From: Fimbriimonadales bacterium | Lineage (GTDB): Bacteria; Armatimonadota; Fimbriimonadia; Fimbriimonadales; Fimbriimonadaceae | Reading direction: 5' to 3' | Assembly: GCA_026392145.1 (NCBI GenBank) | Contig: JAPLCS010000044.1 | Coordinates: 1 to 7,286, forward strand | Length of the DNA stretch: 7,286 nt | Shown here: positions 1 to 6,460 of the stretch, in pieces | Layout of the letters: each line of letters opens with the position of its first letter | Position numbering within the stretch: position 1 is the stretch's first letter | Program-made: the position numbers and the translations under genes | Notes under the pieces: generated by a model | Told to the model about the DNA's origin: nothing | Databases searched by the model: none | What the model saw: only the letters and a program-made list of their open reading frames with translations

Positions 1-251
1 GTGTAAAAGGTGTTCTTGCCAAAAAGCGTCTCCGTGGACTGCAACCGAAACATTCCCGAGTAGGCATAGATATTGCCAGCATCAGGAACCCTGACACTAC
101 GCAACAAATCTGTGAGGGCAATTCGGCACTGGTAGTCTCCAAGGCGCCGTGGCGGAACGGTATTCGATTGGGAATGCCCCTGAGCTGCCAACAGTCCGGC
201 CACAACGACCGCTGCTCCGACAACTATGGCTCGAATCCTTTTCCTTTGCAC
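1..251 (-). CDS. Exported protein of unknown function, N-terminal part (cut by left edge)
   Basis: This is an open frame of 83 codons on the minus strand that continues beyond the window. GTG at 251-249 is the only sensible start: an in-frame TAG lies two codons upstream, and the next residues form a textbook signal peptide. The n-region is basic (QRKRIR, residues 2-7), followed by a hydrophobic core at residues 8-23 (AIVVGAAVVVAGLLAA) and a likely signal peptidase I site near residues 23-27. There is no lipobox cysteine, so it is probably not a lipoprotein. The mature part seen (residues 28-83) is rich in polar residues and has one cysteine (C42); I do not recognise a family. It lies 55 bp downstream of the deacetylase-like gene on the same strand and could be co-transcribed with it. 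The AGGA before the start is only one base away from GTG, too close for a normal ribosome binding site. Reading frame and export are well supported; function is unknown. Confidence 0.75.
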   Translation of the reverse strand, partial: MQRKRIRAIVVGAAVVVAGLLAAQGHSQSNTVPPRRLGDYQCRIALTDLLRSVRVPDAGNIYAYSGMFRLQSTETLFGKNTFY

Positions 252-256
252 ATCCT

Positions 257-278
257 ATTAGACCACGAATCGTCTAAT
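257..278. promoter_or_regulatory. Perfect 7-bp inverted repeat before a GTG start
   Basis: The arms ATTAGAC (257-263) and GTCTAAT (272-278) are exact reverse complements separated by 8 bases. On the minus strand the repeat ends 5 bases before the GTG start at 251. It has no T-run after it and an AT-rich stem, so it does not look like a terminator for the deacetylase-like gene. It could be an operator bound by a dimeric regulator, or an RNA hairpin that limits access to the start codon. The symmetry is directly seen; the role is inferred. Confidence 0.4.
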
Positions 279-306
279 CAGGTTCCCCGTTGGCATAAAC
301 AATTCC

Positions 307-990
307 CTAACCATTGGGACTTTTGACCAACTTTCTAAAGGTCGTCAACTTCCTGCCCTGCTTCACCATTCCCTGAATGACTCCTAGGGTGGCGGAAAGA
401 TGCGCATCCACCTTCGCCAAAATTTGCGGTCTCACACAAATCGTCACCACCTGGTTCTCAGCAACATCATGATTCTGATTCAAGGTCGACTGACACCACA
501 TCGCAAATCCACCCCTTTCCCTACACGCCTGCTCCAGCCCCACAGGATTACACAAAAACTTTGGTACAGATTCTGAAAATTCCGCCGCTGGCCCCGAGTA
601 AAACGCTGCTTCAAACTCTTTTCCCACAGGCCATGGCGACTCCGAAGCCAGTCCAATTGGCTGATGCCCAATCTGATTAAACAGCTTCAAGGCCATGTCC
701 TGCCTGGCTTCCTGTCCGCTGAGATCAGAAGGATGCTTACACAGCCAATCTAACTCATGTCCCTCATTAAGAACCGCTTCGGGCACCGCAGGGAACGCAG
801 AAAGCACCCGATTACTCACAAAAAAATGAAACTGAAGACCATGCACCCGAGCCAATTCCAGCAGCCGCAAAAACACCGCTGGTTCTCCATGACCAAACTC
901 CTCGGCGTCCAAACTGTCCCAAGGAACATAATCGAGATCAACTCGTAGACAGAAACACGGTATGGGGGATTCAATCTCTGCCAAAATCAT
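307..990 (-). CDS. Polysaccharide-deacetylase-like (NodB-fold) protein, degenerate active site
   Basis: The protein has 227 residues. The frame stays open upstream to 1125, but that extension overlaps the divergent GAF gene and has no family-like sequence, so ATG at 990 is chosen. The layout matches the NodB-type deacetylase barrel: an acidic first strand RVDLDY (16-21, compare TFDDG), a helix, then FHFFVSNRVLSAFP (53-66), then GHELDWLCKHPSDL (77-90), which parallels the GHEIGNHxxxHPDL motif, and a C-terminal helix plus strand (about 203-222) like the usual end of these domains. D18 and D20 and the second histidine (H86) remain. The first metal histidine is replaced by W or L, and the late LHP-type histidine motif appears as ICVRP (184-188). 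No signal peptide is seen, so the protein is probably cytoplasmic. It may be a non-classical or inactive family member. The fold assignment is moderate and the substrate is unknown. No clear Shine-Dalgarno precedes the start. Confidence 0.6.
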   Translation of the reverse strand: MILAEIESPIPCFCLRVDLDYVPWDSLDAEEFGHGEPAVFLRLLELARVHGLQFHFFVSNRVLSAFPAVPEAVLNEGHELDWLCKHPSDLSGQEARQDMALKLFNQIGHQPIGLASESPWPVGKEFEAAFYSGPAAEFSESVPKFLCNPVGLEQACRERGGFAMWCQSTLNQNHDVAENQVVTICVRPQILAKVDAHLSATLGVIQGMVKQGRKLTTFRKLVKSPNG

Positions 991-1043
991 AGTATGGTCG
1001 AAATTTCCATTGCAAGTAAGACTTTGAGTTGAGAAAGTTCGCG

Positions 1044-1409
1044 ATGGAGCAACTTGACCAGCTTCAAGACTACAACTGGAGCGGCATCTACCGCCTCGAA
1101 GGTGAGACCCTGATACTCGATGCATACGTCGGCGCAGCCACCGACCACACCCATATCCCTGTTGGTAGAGGCGTATGCGGCACAGCAGTTGCAGAGGACA
1201 AAAACCAAGTAATCACCGACGTTCGCGAACTCACGAACTACCTTGCTTGTTCCACTCAAACCCGGTCCGAAATTGTCGTACTTATTCGTAAAGGAGACAC
1301 CATCCTCGGTCAAATAGACATTGATGGACACCGTGTTGCGGCGTTCGACAGCTCAGACGAACAACTTCTTGAAGACATGGCGGCCATCCTCGCTGATAGG
1401 TGGGAATAG
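1044..1409 (+). CDS. GAF-domain protein related to free methionine-(R)-sulfoxide reductase
   Basis: ATG at 1044 gives 121 residues, preceded by the purine-rich GAGAAAG (1031-1037) at a 6-base spacing. A TTG at 1029 would add five residues but has no such site. Nearly the whole protein is one GAF domain. NWSGIYRLEG (11-20), IPVGRGVCGTAVAE (38-51), YLACSTQTRSEIV (66-78), ILGQIDID (87-94) and the final FDSSDEQLLEDMA helix all align with fRMsr (YebR/YtsP type), which reduces free methionine-R-sulfoxide. Two of the three family cysteines are present, C45 and C69, with the same 24-residue spacing as E. coli C94 and C118. The third (E. coli C84, in the ACTRIP segment) is replaced by H35. The usual N-terminal helix of about 35 residues is short or absent. 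I recall a short subfamily with EHTRIPVG at this point, so this may be normal for that branch. Reductase activity is plausible but not certain. It is the first gene before mnmG, with a 14-bp gap. Confidence 0.85.
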   Translation: MEQLDQLQDYNWSGIYRLEGETLILDAYVGAATDHTHIPVGRGVCGTAVAEDKNQVITDVRELTNYLACSTQTRSEIVVLIRKGDTILGQIDIDGHRVAAFDSSDEQLLEDMAAILADRWE

Positions 1410-1423
1410 TTTGGTGAAAACCC

Positions 1424-3304
1424 ATGCAATTTGATGTCATTGTCGTTGGTGCCGGACATGCAGGCATCGAAGCCGCTCTTTCTGCATCCCGTATGGGGCT
1501 CAAAGTTGTGTGCATCACCATGCGAAAGGATCGAATCGGACACCTTCCCTGCAACTGCTCAGTCGGTGGCCCCGCAAAGGGTCACATGGCAAGAGAAGTT
1601 GATGCACTTGGCGGCCAAATGGGGGTCACAACCGACTACGCACTCACCCATATACGAAGAGTTGGAACCGGTCGGGGCCCAGCGGTTCAAACCCTTCGCG
1701 CCCATGTATGCAAAAACCTGTACCCACAGTTGATGCAAGAGGTCTTTCTCAATCAAAAGAATCTGACTGTGATTGAAGCACCAGTCGAAAAAGTCCTCAG
1801 CTCGGGAGATTCAGTCATCGGCGTAGAACTCGCCGACGGCACAAAAATACTTTCCCAAAGCCTAGTGCTCACCACGGGAACCTTTCTTAACGGACTGTGC
1901 CACGAAGGCAAAATCCAAACCGTTGCCGCACGCCATGGAGACCAAGCTTCCGTCGGACTCTCCGCCTCCATCGCTAACTTTGGTATCCGACTCAGAAGAT
2001 TCAAAACGGGAACCACACCCCGTGTCGCCAAGTCGTCCATCGACTTCTCCAAGACATTAGAAATGGAATCTGAACCTGACTGCGGGACCATGAGCTTTCT
2101 GCACGATAAGCTACACCCCCAGCACGATCTTCTTCCCTGCTGGCAAACCCATACGAACCTCAATACCCACGAAATCATCCAAGCGAATCTCACCGAATCC
2201 GCCATGTACAGCGGGCAAATCAACGGTGTTGGGCCTCGATACTGTCCAAGTATTGAAGATAAAATTGTACGCTTTGCCGACAAAAACACTCACCCAGTGT
2301 TCCTCGAACAAGAAACGTGGACCGACGAAGAAATGTATGTCCAAGGCGTTTCCACCTCTCTCTCCGCCTGGGTGCAAGAAGCTCTCCTCAAAACCATTCC
2401 GGGAATGGAAAACGTCGTTATGCTCCGTCCCGGCTATGCCGTGGAATACGATATGGCAGACCCGCTCCAACTCACTCCCCACCTCATGAGCAAGCAACTC
2501 AAAGGTCTCTTCCTCGCCGGACAACTCAACGGAACCAGCGGCTACGAAGAAGCAGCGGGACAAGGCATCCTCGCCGGAATCAATGCCGCTAGATTTGCAC
2601 AAAACGAATCCCCAATCGACTTCCCTCGCACCAACTCCTTCATCGGCGTCATGGTCGACGATCTCACCACCAAAGGAGTCGAAGACCCCTACCGAATGCT
2701 TACCGCACGGGCAGAACATCGCCTCCTGCTCAGACATGATAACGCCGATGAACGTCTCACCCCAATCTCCCGGCAAGTGGGTCTCTGCTCCGACGAAAGA
2801 TGGCAAAGATTTGAAGAAAAGCAAGAGCAAATTGCCAAAGGAATCTATGACCTTTCAAATGCTTATGTGTCTCCCGCCCACGAGGCAGAATTGGCAGAGC
2901 TCAACCTCGCCCCCGCCAAGGACAAGATTTCCATTTACGATCTCATGCGTCGACCAGATGTTTCCCTTTCCGTCGCGCTGCAAGTTGCCGAGAAAACCAG
3001 CCAGCCCATTGACATGCCCACCAATCGAGAAGCCGTCGAACAGATAGAGCTCCGGGCAATCTACTCCGGCTACGTGGTGCAGCAAGAACGCATGGTCAAA
3101 CAAGCTGCCAAAATGGAGTATGTCAAAATCCCATCCGATTGGGACTACGAAGCAGTCAACGGATTAAGCTATGAATCCAGAGAGAAACTTGGCCGTATCC
3201 GACCAGTCTCAATAGGGCAAGCATCCAGAATCCCAGGAGTCCGACCCACCGACATCGCTCTCCTCGTCGGCCACCTAAAAGGCAAAATGGGAGCCAACCT
3301 TTGA
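1424..3304 (+). CDS. mnmG: tRNA uridine-5-carboxymethylaminomethyl modification enzyme, FAD-binding subunit MnmG (GidA)
   Basis: MnmG works with MnmE to install the cmnm5/nm5 group on wobble U34 of certain tRNAs, using FAD, NADH and methylene-tetrahydrofolate, in the cytoplasm. The 626-residue length is normal and complete. The FAD dinucleotide-binding motif GAGHAGIEAA is at residues 9-18. PCNCSVGGPAKG (42-53) carries the conserved cysteines C43 and C45. GTGRGPAVQ lies near 82-90. YCPSIEDK carries C274, equivalent to catalytic C277 of E. coli. The second FAD-contact segment LAGQLNGTSGYEEAAGQG lies near 363-381. The C-terminal helical domain that binds MnmE and tRNA ends with GLSYESREKL and SIGQASRIPGV. 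The start is fixed by the N-terminal motif. A weak GGTGAAA site lies before the ATG. The gene follows the GAF gene by 14 bp and overlaps the next gene by 4 bp, so the three probably form one operon. The usual partner rsmG is not adjacent here. Confidence 0.98.
   Translation: MQFDVIVVGAGHAGIEAALSASRMGLKVVCITMRKDRIGHLPCNCSVGGPAKGHMAREVDALGGQMGVTTDYALTHIRRVGTGRGPAVQTLRAHVCKNLYPQLMQEVFLNQKNLTVIEAPVEKVLSSGDSVIGVELADGTKILSQSLVLTTGTFLNGLCHEGKIQTVAARHGDQASVGLSASIANFGIRLRRFKTGTTPRVAKSSIDFSKTLEMESEPDCGTMSFLHDKLHPQHDLLPCWQTHTNLNTHEIIQANLTESAMYSGQINGVGPRYCPSIEDKIVRFADKNTHPVFLEQETWTDEEMYVQGVSTSLSAWVQEALLKTIPGMENVVMLRPGYAVEYDMADPLQLTPHLMSKQLKGLFLAGQLNGTSGYEEAAGQGILAGINAARFAQNESPIDFPRTNSFIGVMVDDLTTKGVEDPYRMLTARAEHRLLLRHDNADERLTPISRQVGLCSDERWQRFEEKQEQIAKGIYDLSNAYVSPAHEAELAELNLAPAKDKISIYDLMRRPDVSLSVALQVAEKTSQPIDMPTNREAVEQIELRAIYSGYVVQQERMVKQAAKMEYVKIPSDWDYEAVNGLSYESREKLGRIRPVSIGQASRIPGVRPTDIALLVGHLKGKMGANL
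3289..3293 (+). promoter_or_regulatory. Ribosome binding site supporting a TTG start
   Basis: GGGAG lies within the last codons of mnmG, 7 bases before the TTG at 3301. It is the clearest Shine-Dalgarno sequence in the window. It decides the start of the following membrane protein, which has no ATG near its N-terminus. Confidence 0.6.
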
Positions 3305-3606
3305 AGCTACTGAAAACGTTTGCGCTAACCTACGGTGTACTACTCACCTGCGGAATCATTTTCTATTTGGTCACCAAAAACAACCAGCAACTTTTTGGAC
3401 TTAATCGACTCATCAATCCAGCTGAGTGGATACTCGCCGCCATCATCGTTGGAGTCATTTGCTTTGGCTTTGCCGTCTTGAACGCACTCATGGACATCGA
3501 ACAGGCAAAACAACTACCAGCGGAGCAAGAGAATGTAGACGCACAAACTCCCTCGGAACCATCTCCCAAAACCCCCAAGAGAAAAAAGAAAGGCGCCAAG
3601 AATTAG
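3301..3606 (+). CDS. Small two-helix membrane protein, function unknown
   Basis: The protein has 101 residues starting with TTG, whose last two bases are the first two of the mnmG TGA stop (TTGA overlap). Translation is therefore probably coupled to mnmG. GGGAG seven bases upstream supports this start, and the next in-frame ATG falls only after both helices. Two transmembrane segments are clear: about residues 6-25 (ending GIIFYLV) and about 43-62 (WILAAIIVGVICFGFAVLNA), joined by a short loop of about 17 residues. The tail from residue 65 is hydrophilic: an acidic, glutamine- and proline-rich stretch, then a strongly basic end (KTPKRKKKGAKN). The positive tail suggests that both termini are cytoplasmic. 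I recognise no family. The link to mnmG may be only co-expression. Its stop lies 9 bp from the converging glyS stop. Confidence 0.8.
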   Translation: MKLLKTFALTYGVLLTCGIIFYLVTKNNQQLFGLNRLINPAEWILAAIIVGVICFGFAVLNALMDIEQAKQLPAEQENVDAQTPSEPSPKTPKRKKKGAKN

Positions 3607-3615
3607 CTTGTTTTG

Positions 3616-5709
3616 TTACGAACCTAAGACTTTAGTAAAATCGCCTGCTTGCAACAACTGAAGCGCCACCGCATGTGCCAACGTTAATCGCTGGAACCGC
3701 TCGGTCTCATCCTGACTCATCACCATGGTGTTATCAAAAAACTTGGTAATGGGCTCTTCCAAATTTAAGAGAAGCCGCTCAACCTCACCATCATTCCGGT
3801 CCGATACCGCGATTTCCAGTTCCTCCTGTTGATGAACCAAAACCTGATAAAGGTTCCTTCCATCATCAGAGTTCAATGCCTGCAAATCAATCGCAGCTAG
3901 TGGTGCCCTATCCGCAAACGCAAACCCCTTCTGTTGAGCACTCGCAACAATATTCAAAGGTCGGGTTGCCGTCTGCACAAACTTCTCTCGACCAGCCAAA
4001 CGCTCCACCGCTCTGAACCTAAAATCACACAATCGCGGATCAGAAATCTCGCTTCTGGTAAGCGATGCCAGCGATGCTTCAAGAATATCCCTCGACTTAT
4101 CCTTCTTCAACGAATGATAGCGACTTATAAAAATCGTCTTTAACGACTCAAGAGCAGCCTTTGCATCAATGTCAATATTCTGCTCCATATAGTGCCGAGT
4201 AGCAATATGAGCAATTCCCTCATATGCTGGTACAGCCGTACCCAATTCGGCCATTCTCTCAGCAGCGGCAATCAAAATATTAACACTACGTCGCAATCCA
4301 AACGGATCGCTCGAACCAGAGGGCTCCAAACCTATCCCCAAATAGCCAGCCAACTTATCAATCTGATCCGCAATCACCAAACAGCAAGTCAGCTGACCAG
4401 CCAACCCGCTCGGTGGCTGATAGCCGATGTTCTTGTCAAATTCGTACTGGTTGCCAATTGCAATGCTGGCTTCCTTCGGCATTCCCTCTCGCACGGCATA
4501 TTCACCTCCAATGACACCTTGTAGAGAACTCAACTCGCTCACCAAGCCAGTCGCCAAATCAGCCTTCGAATACAACCCGGCAAGGCAAGCTAATTTCTTA
4601 TCGACCCCAACCAGTTCAGCGACATGCTCCGTCAATGCCTCCAACCGGTCGGCACGTTGCCGAACCGTTCCAAGTTTGGCTTGGAATAGCACAAAATGCG
4701 TGCGCTCCAAGAAAATCTCCAGCGATACTTTTTGGTCCTGCTCAAAAAAGAATCGAGCGTCGTTGAACCGAGCACCCAGCACCCACTCACACCCCCGACG
4801 CACCGTCTCGTCCTCACCCGAATTGCGAACAAACAAGAACTCATTCGTCAACTTGCCTGCCGCATCTCGAACCGGAAACATTCGCTCGTGCTTCGCCATC
4901 GCCGTCACCAAAACCGGTTCCGGCAACTGCAAGAAATCAGGTTCAAACGAGCCACGAACCACCGACGGCCACTCGCACAAAAACGTATTTTCGTCAAGTA
5001 AGTTATGAAGAGTAAATTCATTGCCATTAAGGGTTGGCAATATTTCCTTCAAAATCATATCCTTACGAGTCGCTCCGTCAGGCTCCACAAACCTCAACCT
5101 CAACTCTCGAATTAACTGGTCCAGTGACTTCGCTTCAAAAGAATCAGGCGCATAAAACCGGTGTCCCACAGATATCAAAGCAGACGGCACGCCTTCAATT
5201 TCAAACTCAACCCGCTTCCCATCAAAAGCGCACAAAATCCATCTCAACGGTCGAGCAAACCGAGTGCGGGACGCCCCCCACCTCATCGACTTTTCAAAGT
5301 TCAATCCCAAAATCGCTTTCGGCACTATCGTTGCCAAAAGTTCAGCCGTGGGAACTCCAGCCTGAAACTTTGTCACCCAAACATACTGGTCATCTTTCCG
5401 CAAATCCGAAATCTCAACGCCCTGAGATTTACAAAATCCCTTCAAGGCATTCGTCGGCTCACCCTCCGGAGTAAACGCCGCCGCGAGAGAGGGCCCCCGC
5501 TGCTCCTTAGAGGAATCCGGCTGAGTCGCAGCCAACTCAGGAAAACTCACAATCAGCCGACGGGGAGTTCCGTAAACCACCGGGTCAGACTGCTTTACGC
5601 CAACCGCCTCAAGTTCTTTCGACAACGAGTCGGCAAGATCCCGATAGGCTTTTTCAACAAACGAGGCAGGGAGTTCCTCGCATCCGACTTCGAGCAAAAA
5701 CTCTGGCAT
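3616..5709 (-). CDS. glyS: Glycine--tRNA ligase beta subunit
   Basis: This is the beta subunit of the bacterial heterotetrameric glycyl-tRNA synthetase, which charges tRNA-Gly with glycine in the cytoplasm. The beta chain mainly recognises the tRNA, while the alpha chain (GlyQ) holds the catalytic core. At 697 residues it is full length. Family landmarks in order: FLLEVGCEELPA (4-15), TPRRL (48-52), QRGPSLAAAF (70-79), MRWGAS (142-147), GHRF (182-185), CEWPSVV (245-251), AKHERMFPV (272-280), LGTVRQRADRL (346-356), the HD-like segment YSKADLATGLVSELSSLQGVIG (380-401, compare LSKCDLxTxMVxE), and DPFGLRR (468-474). The end has the DALR-type anticodon-binding helices with FFDNTMVM. The N-terminal motif fixes ATG at 5709, and AGAAG lies about 8 bases upstream. 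It follows lemA by 34 bp on the same strand. glyQ, normally the adjacent upstream gene, is absent from the window, and no fused alpha domain is present. Confidence 0.98.
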   Translation of the reverse strand: MPEFLLEVGCEELPASFVEKAYRDLADSLSKELEAVGVKQSDPVVYGTPRRLIVSFPELAATQPDSSKEQRGPSLAAAFTPEGEPTNALKGFCKSQGVEISDLRKDDQYVWVTKFQAGVPTAELLATIVPKAILGLNFEKSMRWGASRTRFARPLRWILCAFDGKRVEFEIEGVPSALISVGHRFYAPDSFEAKSLDQLIRELRLRFVEPDGATRKDMILKEILPTLNGNEFTLHNLLDENTFLCEWPSVVRGSFEPDFLQLPEPVLVTAMAKHERMFPVRDAAGKLTNEFLFVRNSGEDETVRRGCEWVLGARFNDARFFFEQDQKVSLEIFLERTHFVLFQAKLGTVRQRADRLEALTEHVAELVGVDKKLACLAGLYSKADLATGLVSELSSLQGVIGGEYAVREGMPKEASIAIGNQYEFDKNIGYQPPSGLAGQLTCCLVIADQIDKLAGYLGIGLEPSGSSDPFGLRRSVNILIAAAERMAELGTAVPAYEGIAHIATRHYMEQNIDIDAKAALESLKTIFISRYHSLKKDKSRDILEASLASLTRSEISDPRLCDFRFRAVERLAGREKFVQTATRPLNIVASAQQKGFAFADRAPLAAIDLQALNSDDGRNLYQVLVHQQEELEIAVSDRNDGEVERLLLNLEEPITKFFDNTMVMSQDETERFQRLTLAHAVALQLLQAGDFTKVLGS

Positions 5710-5743
5710 AGCGAGCTTCTAGATTACCTTCCAGAAGCAACGA

Positions 5744-6298
5744 CTAAAACTGAACCTTGACCGCCTGCCGAGCCTCTGGCTCCTCCAAAACGAACAGTTC
5801 CTTCGCCTTAAATCCACCCATACCCGCCAAAACTGAAGAGGGAAACTGCTCTATTTTCGTATTCAACCGAGTAACCGAATCATTGTAATACTGCCGAGCA
5901 AACGAAACCTTGTTCTCCGTGCTCTTCAACTCCTCCTGCAAAGAAAGCATGTTGCTACTCGATTTCAAGTCAGGATAAGCCTCCGAAACCGCAAAGAATC
6001 CATTCAATGCCGAAGTAACCGCCGCATCAGCATTGGACTTTTCGCTCACCGTCCGAGCGCCCAAAGCAAGGTTCCGGGCCTGAATCACCTTCTCCAAGGT
6101 CTCAGATTCAAACTTCATGTACCCCTTAACCGTCTCAACAAGGTTCGGAATCAAATCATATCGTCGCTTCAACTGCACATCTATCTGGCTCAAAGCGTTG
6201 TCACAATCTCGGCGCATAGCTACCAATCCGTTGTACATGGATATCAATCCAAACACAACCAGCAGCGGAATGATCAGCAGAACAGCGTAAATTAACAT
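5744..6298 (-). CDS. lemA: LemA family membrane-anchored protein
   Basis: The protein has 184 residues, the usual length for LemA. One N-terminal transmembrane segment spans about residues 2-20 (ending VVFGLIS) and is followed by the helical LemA domain, expected outside the membrane on the non-cytoplasmic face. Diagnostic motifs are MYNGLVAMRRDCDNALSQID (21-40), LKRRYDLIPNLVETVKGYM (43-61), and the later helices with LSLQEELKSTENKVSFARQYYNDSVTRLNTKIEQFPSSV. The protein ends in FKAKELFVLEE, close to the family ending. The biochemical role of LemA proteins is not established; they often occur near membrane proteases or TPM-domain proteins, neither of which is here. ATG at 6298 is chosen because the membrane segment begins directly after it. 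No Shine-Dalgarno is visible before it, but a short ORF with one overlaps the start codon. It is followed by glyS after 34 bp, so they are probably co-transcribed. Confidence 0.95.
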   Translation of the reverse strand: MLIYAVLLIIPLLVVFGLISMYNGLVAMRRDCDNALSQIDVQLKRRYDLIPNLVETVKGYMKFESETLEKVIQARNLALGARTVSEKSNADAAVTSALNGFFAVSEAYPDLKSSSNMLSLQEELKSTENKVSFARQYYNDSVTRLNTKIEQFPSSVLAGMGGFKAKELFVLEEPEARQAVKVQF

Positions 6299-6342
6299 TT
6301 CGGTAAAGGTAGGTACGTTTCAAAAGCAGGATAGGTTGCCAT
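6292..6342 (-). CDS. Possible 16-codon leader ORF overlapping the lemA start
   Basis: ATG at 6342-6340 is preceded by GGTGG at a 7-base spacing. It reads 16 codons (MATYPAFETYLPLPKC) to a TAA at 6294-6292. The stop lies just inside lemA, so the two frames overlap by 7 bases. Because lemA has no ribosome binding site of its own, translation of this small ORF could deliver ribosomes to the lemA start. The same frame is open upstream to 6519, but that part crosses the intrinsic terminator and is unlikely to be translated as one protein. The peptide resembles nothing I know, and chance is a real possibility. Confidence 0.22.
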   Translation of the reverse strand: MATYPAFETYLPLPKC

Positions 6343-6403
6343 TTTCAATCCACCGTTCCCCACTTCCGAATGGACTGCTTTCAATGCACCAACCACTAGC
6401 AAC

Positions 6404-6434
6404 AAAAAAGCAACACTCAAAGACAGTGTTGCTT
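6404..6434 (-). terminator. Intrinsic (Rho-independent) terminator
   Basis: Read on the minus strand, a perfect 10-bp stem, AAGCAACACT (6434-6425) with AGTGTTGCTT (6417-6408), encloses a 7-base loop. The second arm runs into a run of six T (6409-6404). The stem starts 26 bases past the stop of the 31-residue membrane protein and ends over 100 bases before lemA, so it separates these two genes into different transcripts. In the plus direction only a broken T stretch follows, so termination there would be weaker. Confidence 0.85.
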
Positions 6435-6460
6435 TCGTTATCGAGGTGCCGCGCAGTTCC

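Noticed and set aside
991..1043. Promoters for the divergent deacetylase-like and GAF genes.
   Set aside because: TAGTAT- and CATACT-like hexamers exist, but no acceptable -35 lies at 16-18 bases from them on either strand, so I do not annotate them.
991..1125. The 45-codon upstream extension of the deacetylase-like frame.
   Set aside because: It lies antisense inside the GAF gene and shows no family resemblance; the ATG at 990 directly precedes the recognisable domain.
2111..2830. Long leftward open frame of 239 codons opposite mnmG.
   Set aside because: It is a codon-bias shadow of mnmG with no domain resemblance and no initiation signal. The same holds for the frames opposite glyS.
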